From JAEZDR01 sp039811185 (GTDB lineage Bacteria > Bacteroidota > Bacteroidia > Chitinophagales > Chitinophagaceae): a stretch of DNA of 64,000 bases. The stretch lies in assembly GCA_039811185.1 (NCBI GenBank), contig JBDHYF010000010.1, positions 19,106-83,105 of the forward strand, in the 5' to 3' direction. The translations under genes were made by a program, and so were the position numbers. Shown in pieces: positions 33,607 through 42,492 of the stretch (position 1 is the stretch's first letter; every line of letters starts with the position of its first letter). Below the pieces are notes generated by a model, which saw nothing but the letters and a program-made list of their open reading frames with translations, ran no database searches and had not been told where the DNA came from.

Positions 33607-35010
33607 TTATTCCGTTTTGCCCGCTTTACCGTTTTGGCGCAGTATGAAATTCAGTACGGTTTTCATGGCATCCGGCGAAAAGGTCTGTTCTATGTTTCCG
33701 TATTCGGATGGTGAACCGGTTGCCGATTCCTGAAACAGATGGTTCAGCCCGGGCAGCTCGAGTAACGAAATCCTCGAGTTCCGTTTCATTATTTTTTTTA
33801 TAGCAGCAGAATTTTCTTTCGGCGGTACCTGAAGGTCTTTCTCGCCGAAAAGCGCAAGCGCAGGCACTTTCAGCCGTTGCAGTGCAGGAGCCGGATCGTA
33901 TTTTACAAAATACAGCATCCATTCGTTTACAAGATTTTTTACCTGCATGGCAATAAAATCTTCCTGGGTTGTGCCTTCCGGAATTTGGACACTCGTATCG
34001 TTTTTCAGCTCCGTTTCAAAGAACGCGGTAAGCGCCTTTTCTGCATCCAAAGCACTTTTTGCACTCGTCATTTTTGCATAAACGCCTTCCATCAATTTGC
34101 GATTTTTTTCGATGGCGCTGTCCGAAATTCCATTTGCGCGGCTGATGAGCTGCTGTTGCAGCAGCAGTATTTTATCGCCTCGCAATGCGGGGCCGGCCAG
34201 CATTACAATGAAATCAACGTCTTTTGTTTTGTTGGCAACCATTGGTGCAATCAGTCCGCCTTCGCTGTGCCCGATCAATCCAATGCTGCTTACATTTTCT
34301 TTCCGGCTTTTTAAAAAATTTACTGCTGCCATGGCATCGCCGGCAAAATCGGCTGAGGTAGCGGCAGAAAATGTTCCGCCCGATTTACCCACGCCGCGGT
34401 CGTCGTATCGCAACACGCCGATGCCCTGCCGCGTTAAGAAGTCAGACAGTACGAGAAATGGTTTGTGATCTAATATTTCTTCATCGCGGTTTTGCGGCCC
34501 GCTGCCCGATATTAGAACCACCACCGGGTAGGCGCCTTCCTTCGCCGGCAAGCTTAAGGTGCCGGACAATGATATGCCCGCCGAAGCATTTATAAAACTA
34601 ACTTCTTCAGTGTAATAAGGAAAAGGAGGTTTGGGTTCTTGTGGGCGCTTGGGTATTGTTTTTTCTATCAGCGTTCTGCTGAGGGTTAGCGGAAGCGAGA
34701 ATCCGCCTTGTTTAAAAGTGCCTTCAATTTTGTTTTCTTTTAAAACGCCGGAATACGACAAGCCCGCCGCTTTCTGCCGGAAGCCAAACAGACTGTCGGA
34801 AAATGTTGTTTCCGTTAAAGGGATACCTTTTGCACCCTGATCGGGACTGTCCATCGTTCCTGAATATCCGTTATTGGTTTTCTTAACGTGGATCACTAGG
34901 CTTAGTGTGGTGCCCTGAACTTTCAGCTGTCCGTACCAACTGCCCACAATGTCTTGAGCATGTCCATAAATGCCCGAAAAAAAACACAAGATGAAAACCA
35001 GAATCCGCAT
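33607..35010 (-). CDS. Secreted alpha/beta hydrolase
   Basis: 467 residues from ATG 35010, with signal peptide MRILVFILCFFSGIYGHAQ; an ATG at 35028 would add a less fitting basic prefix. The N-terminal ~110 residues form a DUF-like beta domain (GSWYGQLKVQGTTLSLVIHV) common before such hydrolases. The catalytic domain shows SGSGPQNRDEEI, RYDDRGVGKSGG, the nucleophile elbow GHSEGG (Ser), an acid region LFGEKDLQVP and the His in LPGLNHLFQ. It probably cleaves esters or peptides in the periplasm; substrate unknown. Confidence 0.87.
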   Translation of the reverse strand: MRILVFILCFFSGIYGHAQDIVGSWYGQLKVQGTTLSLVIHVKKTNNGYSGTMDSPDQGAKGIPLTETTFSDSLFGFRQKAAGLSYSGVLKENKIEGTFKQGGFSLPLTLSRTLIEKTIPKRPQEPKPPFPYYTEEVSFINASAGISLSGTLSLPAKEGAYPVVVLISGSGPQNRDEEILDHKPFLVLSDFLTRQGIGVLRYDDRGVGKSGGTFSAATSADFAGDAMAAVNFLKSRKENVSSIGLIGHSEGGLIAPMVANKTKDVDFIVMLAGPALRGDKILLLQQQLISRANGISDSAIEKNRKLMEGVYAKMTSAKSALDAEKALTAFFETELKNDTSVQIPEGTTQEDFIAMQVKNLVNEWMLYFVKYDPAPALQRLKVPALALFGEKDLQVPPKENSAAIKKIMKRNSRISLLELPGLNHLFQESATGSPSEYGNIEQTFSPDAMKTVLNFILRQNGKAGKTE

Positions 35011-35049
35011 GATGAAAATTTTCCGCAAAATAGGGCGTTTGGCTTTTTA

Positions 35050-35618
35050 TCCGGTTTACATTTTTATGGTACGAAGATGTCAGGGCTACGCCCCTTATTT
35101 TATCTTGGTTTACATTTTTTGTTCTACGAAGATATCGGGGCTAACGCCCCTTTTCTAATCTGTTCGTTTTTGGGATCTCTAGCCGTCAATCTTCGTAGCG
35201 ATGTTTTTATATTGGGGCTAACGCCCCTTGTTCCGGTTTACATTTTTATGGTACGAAGATGTCAGGGCTACGCCCCTTATTTTATCTTGGTTTACATTTT
35301 TTGTTCTACGAAGATATCGGGGCTAACGCCCCTTTTCTAATCTGTTCGTTTTGGGGCTCTAGCCGTCAATCTTCGTAGCGATGTTTTTATGTTAGGGCTA
35401 ACGCCCCTCTTTTATCCGGTTTTCGTTTATGTTACGAAGATGTTGGGGCTACGCCCCTTTTCTTTCTGTTCATTTTTGGGGAGGGGTCTTTAATAAATTC
35501 GCTCGTAACAAATTTCTTCCGATGTTCTATCCGTTTTATTTTGGGGCGTTAGCCCTTTCATCTTCTTAGCGATTTGGCGGAGAAATATAAATAGGGGCGT
35601 TAGCCCTGATATCTTTTT
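35050..35618. repeat. REP-like hairpin array, left of the transposase
   Basis: About nine short hairpins with the core GGGGCTAACGCCCC or GGGCTACGCCCC (for example at 35083, 35137, 35214, 35265, 35319), separated by near-constant AT-rich spacers with TACGAAGAT or its inverse ATCTTCGTA. Within it, a unit of about 182 bp beginning at 35050 is repeated at 35232 with few changes. The last hairpins (near 35544 and 35594) read as GGGGCGTTAGCCCT. The array ends at the transposase stop codon. Open frames inside it are products of the repetition, not genes. Confidence 0.85.
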
Positions 35619-36080
35619 CTAATGGTAGAATTCAAACAGAAATTTCTCATCATAATCTATTTCAAATTTTTTCAGGAAGGAAAGATATTCATTCCTGAAT
35701 GTTTGCTTTTTATGATGTTCGCGTTGATTAAGAACGTATTTAACCACGTTGTCAATATGCGACTTTGAATATGTAAAAGCACCGTAACCATCCTGCCAGG
35801 AAAATTTGCCCATGATGTATTTTTTTTCGTTGAGCCATTTGGACGAACCCGATTTTACGTGCTCCATGAGTTTTGATGGGGACATGGTGGGGTGCATTCC
35901 TATGAAAATGTGTGTATGGTCGGGGTTACAATAAATGGCGTATGTCTTGCATTTATGGTTGGTCACAATCCCACACATCACCTTTTCCAGCTCATCACGA
36001 AAGGATTCTTTGATGAGATTTCTCCGGCCTTGCACAGCGAAAACAAATTGTATATATAATTGTGTGTAGGTATTAGCCAT
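35619..36080 (-). CDS. REP-associated Y1 transposase (RAYT-like, IS200/IS605 TnpA family)
   Basis: Single-strand DNA transposase of the HUH superfamily, 153 residues. The HUH pair is His55 and His57 (DHTHIFIG), the catalytic Tyr is probably Tyr115 in VVKYVLNQREHH, and the end (EYLSFLKKFEIDYDEKFLF) is characteristic of the Bacteroidota REP-associated group. The gene is intact. It lies between two hairpin arrays of the same family, the expected setting for a transposase that acts on its own hairpins. No second gene (TnpB) is present. Confidence 0.92.
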   Translation of the reverse strand: MANTYTQLYIQFVFAVQGRRNLIKESFRDELEKVMCGIVTNHKCKTYAIYCNPDHTHIFIGMHPTMSPSKLMEHVKSGSSKWLNEKKYIMGKFSWQDGYGAFTYSKSHIDNVVKYVLNQREHHKKQTFRNEYLSFLKKFEIDYDEKFLFEFYH

Positions 36081-36084
36081 GTTT

Positions 36085-36585
36085 ATTTTATCCGGTTTAC
36101 ATTTTTATGTTACGAAGATGTCGGGGCTAACGCCCCTCTTTTATCCGGTTTTCGTTTATGTTACGAAGATGTCAGGGCTACGCCCCTTGTTTTATCTTGT
36201 ATTACATTTTTATGTTACGAAGATAATCAGGGCTAACGCCCCTTGTTTTATCTGGTTTTCATTTTTATGTTACGAAGATGTCGGGGCTAACGCCCCTTGT
36301 TTTATCTTGGTTTACATTTTTTGTTCTACGAAGATATCAGGGCTAACGCCCCTTTTCTAATCTGTTCGTTTTTGGGATCTCTAGCCGTCAATCTTCGTAG
36401 CGATGTTTTTATATTGGGGCTAACGCCCCTTTTGCATCTGTTCATTTTGGCGATGGGTCTTTAAAAATTCGCCGGTAACAAATTCCTTCCGATGTTTTAT
36501 CTGTTCGTTCTAGGACGTTAGCCCTGTCAGCTTCGTAGCGATTTGGCGAAGAAATATTAACAGGGGCGATAGCCCTGATATCTTT
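36085..36585. repeat. REP-like hairpin array, right of the transposase
   Basis: About eight hairpins of the same core (for example 36123, 36175, 36284, 36416, 36562). The segment 36300-36430 repeats the 182-bp unit of the left array in the same orientation, and 36455-36585 copies 35487-35618, including the GTAACAAATT-rich part and the terminal GATATC. The array ends at the exosortase stop codon. The two arrays therefore look like a large duplication with the transposase between. Confidence 0.85.
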
Positions 36586-37185
36586 TTACGTCATCCGCGT
36601 TTTGCTTTTTTTAATGAGCAGGTACATCATTCCAAAAATAAATCCGTAGGCAAATAAATTGAAAAGATTGTGATGATCGATGATATTGTTGAAACTTTCA
36701 GTGGGCTTTCCCAATACTAAAATGGCGTTGATGCGCACACAGTTGAGCAGGAACAAAAAGGCCGATCCGGCAATGGCCCAAATCAGCTTGGAAATTATTT
36801 TCATGCGGAAGGCGAGCACAAAGGCTATCCAAACGCCGGTAACGCCGTATCCGATGCAACTGTACACCATGGTAACGGTATGGCCTGTGGATGCGGACTG
36901 AATGCGGTAAGGGAGCAGGAGGTGATGATCGTAGTGGAAGAGATGCAGCAGCGCCGACGATACTTTCAGCAGGGCAGTGCGCCAAACGGCAATGTAATTG
37001 AGATGCTGCTCAACAAAGGGAAGATACAGCCCTCCGGGTGCAGCGAGGCCAATCACCAGTTCGTTAAGATAATGGATGACGATAACGAAGAACAGAAATT
37101 TTAATATGAACTGAACGCCCTCATTTTTGAGCAGCGGTATTTTTTTCTGGATGGATTGAAGCGCCGAAATCATCGGCTCAAACAT
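36586..37185 (-). CDS. Exosortase/archaeosortase family protein
   Basis: Integral membrane transpeptidase-like sorting enzyme of about 199 residues from ATG 37185 (MFEPMISALQ); an upstream ATG at 37260 gives a less plausible prefix. About six membrane helices. The catalytic Cys is Cys110 in YSCIGYGV, the Arg is Arg151 in LLNCVRINAILV, and the His is at 171-172 in IDHHNLFNLFAYGF, in family order and spacing. It lies upstream of and divergent from the exopolysaccharide operon, as exosortases of this type commonly are. Its substrates bear C-terminal signals like that of the small protein at 29963-30205. Confidence 0.88.
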   Translation of the reverse strand: MFEPMISALQSIQKKIPLLKNEGVQFILKFLFFVIVIHYLNELVIGLAAPGGLYLPFVEQHLNYIAVWRTALLKVSSALLHLFHYDHHLLLPYRIQSASTGHTVTMVYSCIGYGVTGVWIAFVLAFRMKIISKLIWAIAGSAFLFLLNCVRINAILVLGKPTESFNNIIDHHNLFNLFAYGFIFGMMYLLIKKSKTRMT

Positions 37186-37260
37186 AATGAAAAGGCGGAT
37201 GCCCTGAATTTTTTTGCGACACTTTATTCCTGTGGTTTCTTCCTGAACAGCGCAGCACAT

Positions 37261-37540
37261 TAAAAAACATAAGATCGTTTTTCAGATAGATAGCCCCCTG
37301 CACCCAACAGTATCCGTGAACCTGCCACTCCCTCCTGCTACCAACAGGCTCCTCCTAATGCCTCGCTTCCCCAAACCTTCACTGCCCGATTCTGCCCTTT
37401 GGCACCAAAATTTTTTAAATCTCCCTCCCTAAAAAGCACTAATATTGCGCTTCCCAACTACCCTTAGTTGCGGCTAACTGCCCGCTTCAGCCCTATGTAA
37501 CTGACATGGGCGAAGCCGTACAAACTTCAAAACTGAGAAA
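37261..37540. other. Pyrimidine-rich leader between exosortase and wza
   Basis: About 280 bp whose plus strand is unusually C/T rich, notably 37290-37490. It holds short dyads: CCCTATGT (37491-37498) against ACATGGG (37504-37510), and TTAG/CTAA nearby. It must contain the promoter of the polysaccharide operon, but no clean TAnnTTTG is seen. No gene. Confidence 0.5.
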
Positions 37541-38308
37541 ATGCCACTGTCGTTCAAAATCATTGCGCTTCTTACAGCAATGATCGTCCTCTTCTCCTGC
37601 CGCACTCCACAAAACCTCAACTACTTCCTCGATTCACCCCACGAAAATGCAAGCCTCATCGCACAGGGCGACAGCCGTATTCAGCCGGCCGACAAACTCT
37701 CCGTCATCGTAAGCTCGCTCGACCTTGCCGCCTCTCAGCCTTACAACCTCATCAACCCCGCACCCAATGCCGCTTCCAACAACCAACCGGGTTACACAGT
37801 GGCAGCCGACGGATACATCATCTTTCCACAACTTGGCAAAATAAAAGCCGCCGGACTTACCATAGCGCAACTAAAATCTACCCTTACCGACAGCCTTCAG
37901 AACTACCTCAGCAATCCCGTGGTAACCATCGAATTTCAAAATTTCCGCGTAACTGTTCTGGGCGAAGTAAACAAACAGGGCGTCATCCACAGTCCGGATG
38001 GTAAGCTAAACCTGCTCGAAGCGCTCGGACAAAGCGGCGACATCACCATTTACGGACTGAAAAACCGCGTGCATGTTATCCGGGAAACCAACAACAAGCG
38101 CGAATTTGGAATGGTAAACCTGCAATCTTATGATGCCTTCCGTTCGCCCTACTTCACATTGCAGCAAAACGATATTGTGTACGTGGAATCGAGCAACAAA
38201 AAGCTCACTGCCGACGACCAGCTGTTTACCCGCAACCTCGCCATCACCACTTCTGTAATTTCGGTGGCCACAACGGTGGCGCTGCTTATCTTTAATTTAA
38301 CCCGCTAA
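37541..38308 (+). CDS. Polysaccharide biosynthesis/export outer-membrane lipoprotein (Wza-like)
   Basis: 255 residues. A lipobox (MIVLFSC, Cys20) precedes the polysaccharide export domain (GDSRIQPADKLSVIVSSLDL, AADGYIIFPQLGKIKAAGLT) and an SLBB/beta-grasp domain (FRVTVLGEVNKQGVI, NLLEALGQSGDITIYG, VHVIRE). A C-terminal membrane helix (TTSVISVATTVALLIFN) is typical of the Bacteroidota form. It forms the outer-membrane exit for exopolysaccharide. It lies 2 nt before the Wzc-like gene. Confidence 0.93.
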   Translation: MPLSFKIIALLTAMIVLFSCRTPQNLNYFLDSPHENASLIAQGDSRIQPADKLSVIVSSLDLAASQPYNLINPAPNAASNNQPGYTVAADGYIIFPQLGKIKAAGLTIAQLKSTLTDSLQNYLSNPVVTIEFQNFRVTVLGEVNKQGVIHSPDGKLNLLEALGQSGDITIYGLKNRVHVIRETNNKREFGMVNLQSYDAFRSPYFTLQQNDIVYVESSNKKLTADDQLFTRNLAITTSVISVATTVALLIFNLTR

Positions 38309-38310
38309 CC

Positions 38311-40716
38311 ATGACCAACGGATTTTCTGATAACGGCAAAACAAACCTCAACGGGCAGGTTTCGCTAACGCCCGACGAAGGCGGGAAAACCACCGCCAAA
38401 GAGCTGCTGTATAAATACCTCGTTTACCTTCCGCTTTTTATTGTGGTTATGCTGCTGAGCTTTGCCATTGCCTGGCTCTACATACGCTACACCAACCCCA
38501 GCTATACTTCCACCATCTCCATGTTGTTTAAAGACGATAAATACAACCGTGGCGGAGGTGAAGAAATGTTACTGGAAGATTTGGTGCAGTACCGCAAAAA
38601 AGCCAATCTCGCCAACGAAACAGAAGTGCTGCTTTCTGTGAACCTGATGAAAAACGTGGTGGACGAGCTGAATTTAAACGTCAGCTATTATTCGGAAGGG
38701 AATGTAAAAACCAGCGAGATGTATGGCGATGTCCCCATCCGTGCCGTGTTTAAAATGGTGAACGATTCTTCCAAATCCAAAACCATCACCTTAAAACTGA
38801 CAGACGGAAAAGTGCAGGCGGCTTATGGCAATAAAGAATTTTTTGTTCGCTCCGGCAGCCGGCTCATCAATAAAGATTTCGTTGCCGATTTGCATTTCGA
38901 TCTGTTGAAGCTGGCGCCCGGCTACACCTACACCATCCACTGGCAATCGCCAACGGCAGCCGCAGCAGCGCTCACAAAAAGTATCAGCATTAATCAACTC
39001 AGCCGCGAAGCCAGCATTCTCGTGCTGCGCATTACAACCGAAGTGCCCGCAAAAGGCCGCGCCATCCTCAACGCACTCGCCAACCAGTACAACCAAAGAA
39101 ATATTGAAGACAAAAACCGCATCGTCGACAACACCCTTCGCTTCATCGACGACCGGCTCGACATCCTCACATCCGAACTCGGAAAAGTGGAAAAAGGAAT
39201 CGAAACATTTCGTCAGGACAACAGAATTTACAATCTCGACAAACAAAGCGAACTCACCGTTAACGAACTCAACACGCTGAAAGCCCAGTTGGAGCAGCAG
39301 GAAATTAAGCTCGCCGTTATCAATATGGTGAGCGAATACGTGGCCAACCCGGCGCGGCGCTTTCAACTTGTGCCTTCATCGCTCGGCATAGAAGACGTTA
39401 CCCTGCTTGCGCTGGTTCAGGAATATAACAGCCTTCAGCTAAAAAGAGAGCTGCAGTTAAAATCGGTAAAGCCGCAACATCCGGCGGTTATTGCGCTGGA
39501 AACGCAGTTGGAAAAAGTGCGTACCTCCCTGGTTGAGAATTTATATAACATTAAGCGCGCTGCCACCGGGCTGAACAACCGGCTGAAAGCCAATTACAGC
39601 AGCCTGCAATCGCAACTCGGCACCATCCCAAAAAAGGAAAGACAGAGCATAGAAATTTCGCGCCAGCAGGGCATCAAAGAAAAACTGTACATATTCCTGC
39701 TTCAAAAGCGGGAGGATGCTGCCATCACACGCGCATCGGCTATTGCCGGCTCGGTCCCCCTCGATCCTGCATACACGTCGCCTGTTCCCGTAAAACCCAA
39801 TCGCACCAACATCTACCGCTTTGCTTTTGTGCTCGGCCTGCTGATACCGGCGCTGATAATTTATCTCCGCGATTTGCTGAACGACAAAGTGGTTACCCGC
39901 TCCGATATTACCCGTTCTGTGCAGGCGCCCTTAGTGGGTGAGATTGCCCATCATCGGTCAAAAAACCGTACACTCGTTATCGGCGTAAAAGACCGCAGTT
40001 TGCTGGCCGAACAGTTCCGCACCCTGCGCACCAACCTTCAGTTTGTGTTGCCGGTAGACAAGAAGTCGCACACCCTGATGATTACTTCGAGTACATCGGG
40101 CGAAGGAAAAACGTTTACCAGCTTAAACATCGGTGCCGCCTATGCGCTTGCAGGAAAAAAAACCGTTATCCTCGAGCTCGATCTGCGCAAGCCAAAATTA
40201 TCCGAAGCGCTGATGCTGACAGGCAATAAAGGCATCACGCACTTTTTGTTAAAGACGGCTTCCGTTCAGGAGGTAACCATTCCTGTTGAACAGGTACCGG
40301 GATTATATGTAGTGCCTTCGGGTGTAATTCCACCCAATCCATCCGAGCTGTTGATGAACCCGCGAATGGATGAACTGATGGCCGATTTACAGTCGAGATT
40401 CGATCTTATTATTTTGGATACAGCACCCGTTGGTTTGGTGAGCGACGCCAAAATACTCAGTGCTTATGCCGATGCCACCCTATATGTGGTGCGCCAGCGA
40501 TATACATTTAAAAAACAAATGCAACTGATTGCCGATTTACAGCGCACACAGAGCCTTCCCAATATTTGTATTTTGGTGAATGATGTAAAAGTAGGCGGCG
40601 CCAATGCCTATTACGGCCACGGCTACAGTTTCGGATACGGAAGCGGCTACGACTATGAAAACTACCACACGCAAAAAAGCCGCATTAAAAAACTGAAAGA
40701 GTTTTTAGGCGTTTAA
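38311..40716 (+). CDS. Polysaccharide chain-length regulator and BY-kinase (Wzc-like)
   Basis: 801 residues. An N-terminal cytoplasmic stretch, a membrane helix near 45-65, a Wzz periplasmic domain with coiled coil (about 70-500), a second membrane helix near 505-525, and a C-terminal BY-kinase. Walker A is SSTSGEGKTFTS (about 593-604), Walker A' is ILELDLRKPKL, Walker B is LIILDTAPV (about 699-707). A C-terminal Tyr cluster (YYGHGYSFGYGSGYDYENY, about 771-789) is the autophosphorylation site. It controls chain length and export together with Wza and the phosphatase at the far end of the cluster. Confidence 0.94.
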   Translation: MTNGFSDNGKTNLNGQVSLTPDEGGKTTAKELLYKYLVYLPLFIVVMLLSFAIAWLYIRYTNPSYTSTISMLFKDDKYNRGGGEEMLLEDLVQYRKKANLANETEVLLSVNLMKNVVDELNLNVSYYSEGNVKTSEMYGDVPIRAVFKMVNDSSKSKTITLKLTDGKVQAAYGNKEFFVRSGSRLINKDFVADLHFDLLKLAPGYTYTIHWQSPTAAAAALTKSISINQLSREASILVLRITTEVPAKGRAILNALANQYNQRNIEDKNRIVDNTLRFIDDRLDILTSELGKVEKGIETFRQDNRIYNLDKQSELTVNELNTLKAQLEQQEIKLAVINMVSEYVANPARRFQLVPSSLGIEDVTLLALVQEYNSLQLKRELQLKSVKPQHPAVIALETQLEKVRTSLVENLYNIKRAATGLNNRLKANYSSLQSQLGTIPKKERQSIEISRQQGIKEKLYIFLLQKREDAAITRASAIAGSVPLDPAYTSPVPVKPNRTNIYRFAFVLGLLIPALIIYLRDLLNDKVVTRSDITRSVQAPLVGEIAHHRSKNRTLVIGVKDRSLLAEQFRTLRTNLQFVLPVDKKSHTLMITSSTSGEGKTFTSLNIGAAYALAGKKTVILELDLRKPKLSEALMLTGNKGITHFLLKTASVQEVTIPVEQVPGLYVVPSGVIPPNPSELLMNPRMDELMADLQSRFDLIILDTAPVGLVSDAKILSAYADATLYVVRQRYTFKKQMQLIADLQRTQSLPNICILVNDVKVGGANAYYGHGYSFGYGSGYDYENYHTQKSRIKKLKEFLGV

Positions 40717-40725
40717 AACGCACCT

Positions 40726-42480
40726 ATGTGCAGAATTGCCGGAATTTTTAATCCGATTACCCAAAGTCTACGGGCGGACATAACCTCCATGCGCGATGCC
40801 ATGCACCGCGGCGGTCCCGACGACGCCGGTATTTATATCGACGAAGACATTCCCTTTGCAGTGGGTCACCGGCGGCTGAGCATTTTAGATTTGTCGCCTG
40901 CCGGCCATCAGCCCATGTTTTCATCCGATAGCAACCTTTGCATGGTGTTCAACGGAGAAATTTATAATTTCCCCGAGTTGCGCACCGAATTGATGAAAGC
41001 CGGATTCCGCTTTACAAGCAAAAGTGATTCTGAAGTTTTGCTTGCCGGTTATCAGCATTGGGATGTGGACTGTTTTGCAAGGCTCAACGGTATGTTTGCC
41101 GTTGCCATTTTCGACAGAAAAAACAAAGAATTAGTGCTTGCCCGCGACCATGCGGGTATGAAACCGCTTTACTATTATTTGGGTGAAGGAAAGTTGTTTT
41201 TTGCATCGGAGATAAGAGCGTTTAAAGCGCTTGGAATAAACGAAGAAAATCCGGCATGGAAGCCCCTTTTCCTGATGTTTGGAAACATTCCGGAACCGTT
41301 TACCACATTGAAAGATGTTGTAATGATGGAGAAAGGCATGTGGATGAAAATACAGTTGCCATCGCTCCAAAAAACAGAAGGATATTTTTATAAAGATGAC
41401 TTTACCGTGAGGATGACCGATGCGGAAACGGCCATCAGTGCAGCGCGGCAAAAGTTGTCTGCCGCCGTTAAACGGCACCTAATTTCTGATGCGCCTTTAG
41501 GCATCTTTTTAAGCGGAGGCACCGACAGCAGCCTGCTTACTTTACTTGCAGCGCCTTTGCTGAAAGGCAATCTCCAAACCCTGTCTATTCAGTTTGAAGA
41601 AAGCCAATTCAACGAAGAGAAATACCAACGGCTGATTATTGAAAAAACAAAAGCACACCATCATTTTTTCCGGGTTAGCCGCGATGATTTTAAGGAGCAC
41701 CTTCCCGAAATACTCGAAGCGATGGACATGCCGACTGTTGACGGTATCAACACCTGGTTCGTCAGCAGGTTTGCCCATAAAATTGGATTGAAAGCAGTGC
41801 TCAGCGGCCTGGGCGCTGATGAAATTTTTGGCGGATATCCTTCTTTCAACCGCTTTACTGCTCTAAAGCTGATTCATGGCTTTCCGGAAATAACCAAGCG
41901 GCCACTGAAGACATTGAGAGCGCCGCCTTATAACAAACTGTCGTTTGCGCATTTGCCTTTTCCTGTTGCATTGTATTTAATGAACCGCGGACTGTTTTCT
42001 TTAACGGAAGCGGTGGAGCTCAGCGATGCACGAACCGACGTGGTGTGGGAAGCGCTGCATAAAATAAAAGGCCCGCGCAACATGGGCAGCCGGTCGTTAC
42101 AATACAATGCCTGGATGGAGCAGAATTTTTATATGAAGCATCAATTGCTTCGCGATTCCGACGTAATGGGCATGTGGCATGGACTGGAAATACGGATGCC
42201 GTTTTTAGATAAGGAATTATTAGAAACGATAAACAGCATCGACCCTTCGGTAAAGTTTAACCGATGCATTACAAAGTATTTGCTGATTGAGGCATTTGCC
42301 TCCCTGCTGCCTTCTGAAATATGGGCACGTCCCAAGCAGGGCTTTACGTTTCCTTTCGAAAACTGGCTGAAGCAGCCCGATATAGCGCCGCCGCTAACGC
42401 GCAAAGCGCACATCTATCACAAGTTTATTAACGGTAAACTGCATTGGAGCCGCTATTGGGCGGTGAAGATGACCGCATAA
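40726..42480 (+). CDS. asnB: Asparagine synthase (glutamine-hydrolysing)-like protein
   Basis: 584 residues. Class II glutaminase with the catalytic Cys2 (MCRIAGIFNP), GGPDDAG and FNGEIYN near 70. The synthetase domain has the PP-loop SGGTDSSLLT (about 264-273) and GLGADEIFGGYPSF (about 361-374). Such AsnB paralogues are common in exopolysaccharide and O-antigen clusters, where they may amidate a sugar acid or a precursor; the acceptor is unknown here. It lies 9 nt after the Wzc-like gene. Confidence 0.9.
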   Translation: MCRIAGIFNPITQSLRADITSMRDAMHRGGPDDAGIYIDEDIPFAVGHRRLSILDLSPAGHQPMFSSDSNLCMVFNGEIYNFPELRTELMKAGFRFTSKSDSEVLLAGYQHWDVDCFARLNGMFAVAIFDRKNKELVLARDHAGMKPLYYYLGEGKLFFASEIRAFKALGINEENPAWKPLFLMFGNIPEPFTTLKDVVMMEKGMWMKIQLPSLQKTEGYFYKDDFTVRMTDAETAISAARQKLSAAVKRHLISDAPLGIFLSGGTDSSLLTLLAAPLLKGNLQTLSIQFEESQFNEEKYQRLIIEKTKAHHHFFRVSRDDFKEHLPEILEAMDMPTVDGINTWFVSRFAHKIGLKAVLSGLGADEIFGGYPSFNRFTALKLIHGFPEITKRPLKTLRAPPYNKLSFAHLPFPVALYLMNRGLFSLTEAVELSDARTDVVWEALHKIKGPRNMGSRSLQYNAWMEQNFYMKHQLLRDSDVMGMWHGLEIRMPFLDKELLETINSIDPSVKFNRCITKYLLIEAFASLLPSEIWARPKQGFTFPFENWLKQPDIAPPLTRKAHIYHKFINGKLHWSRYWAVKMTA

Positions 42481-42492
42481 CACATTGAAAAA

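Noticed and set aside
34954..35340. Open frame of 128 codons reading PLFYLGLHFLF repeatedly
   Set aside because: It is a translation of the hairpin repeat array and starts inside the hydrolase signal peptide region; the repeats explain it.
36079..36360. Open frame of 93 codons with repeated LTPLF and HFYVTKM
   Set aside because: It is again the repeat array in translation.
35050..36585. CRISPR-like array
   Set aside because: The units are palindromic with similar, not unique, spacers, there are no cas genes, and a Y1 transposase lies inside; REP-like repeats explain it.
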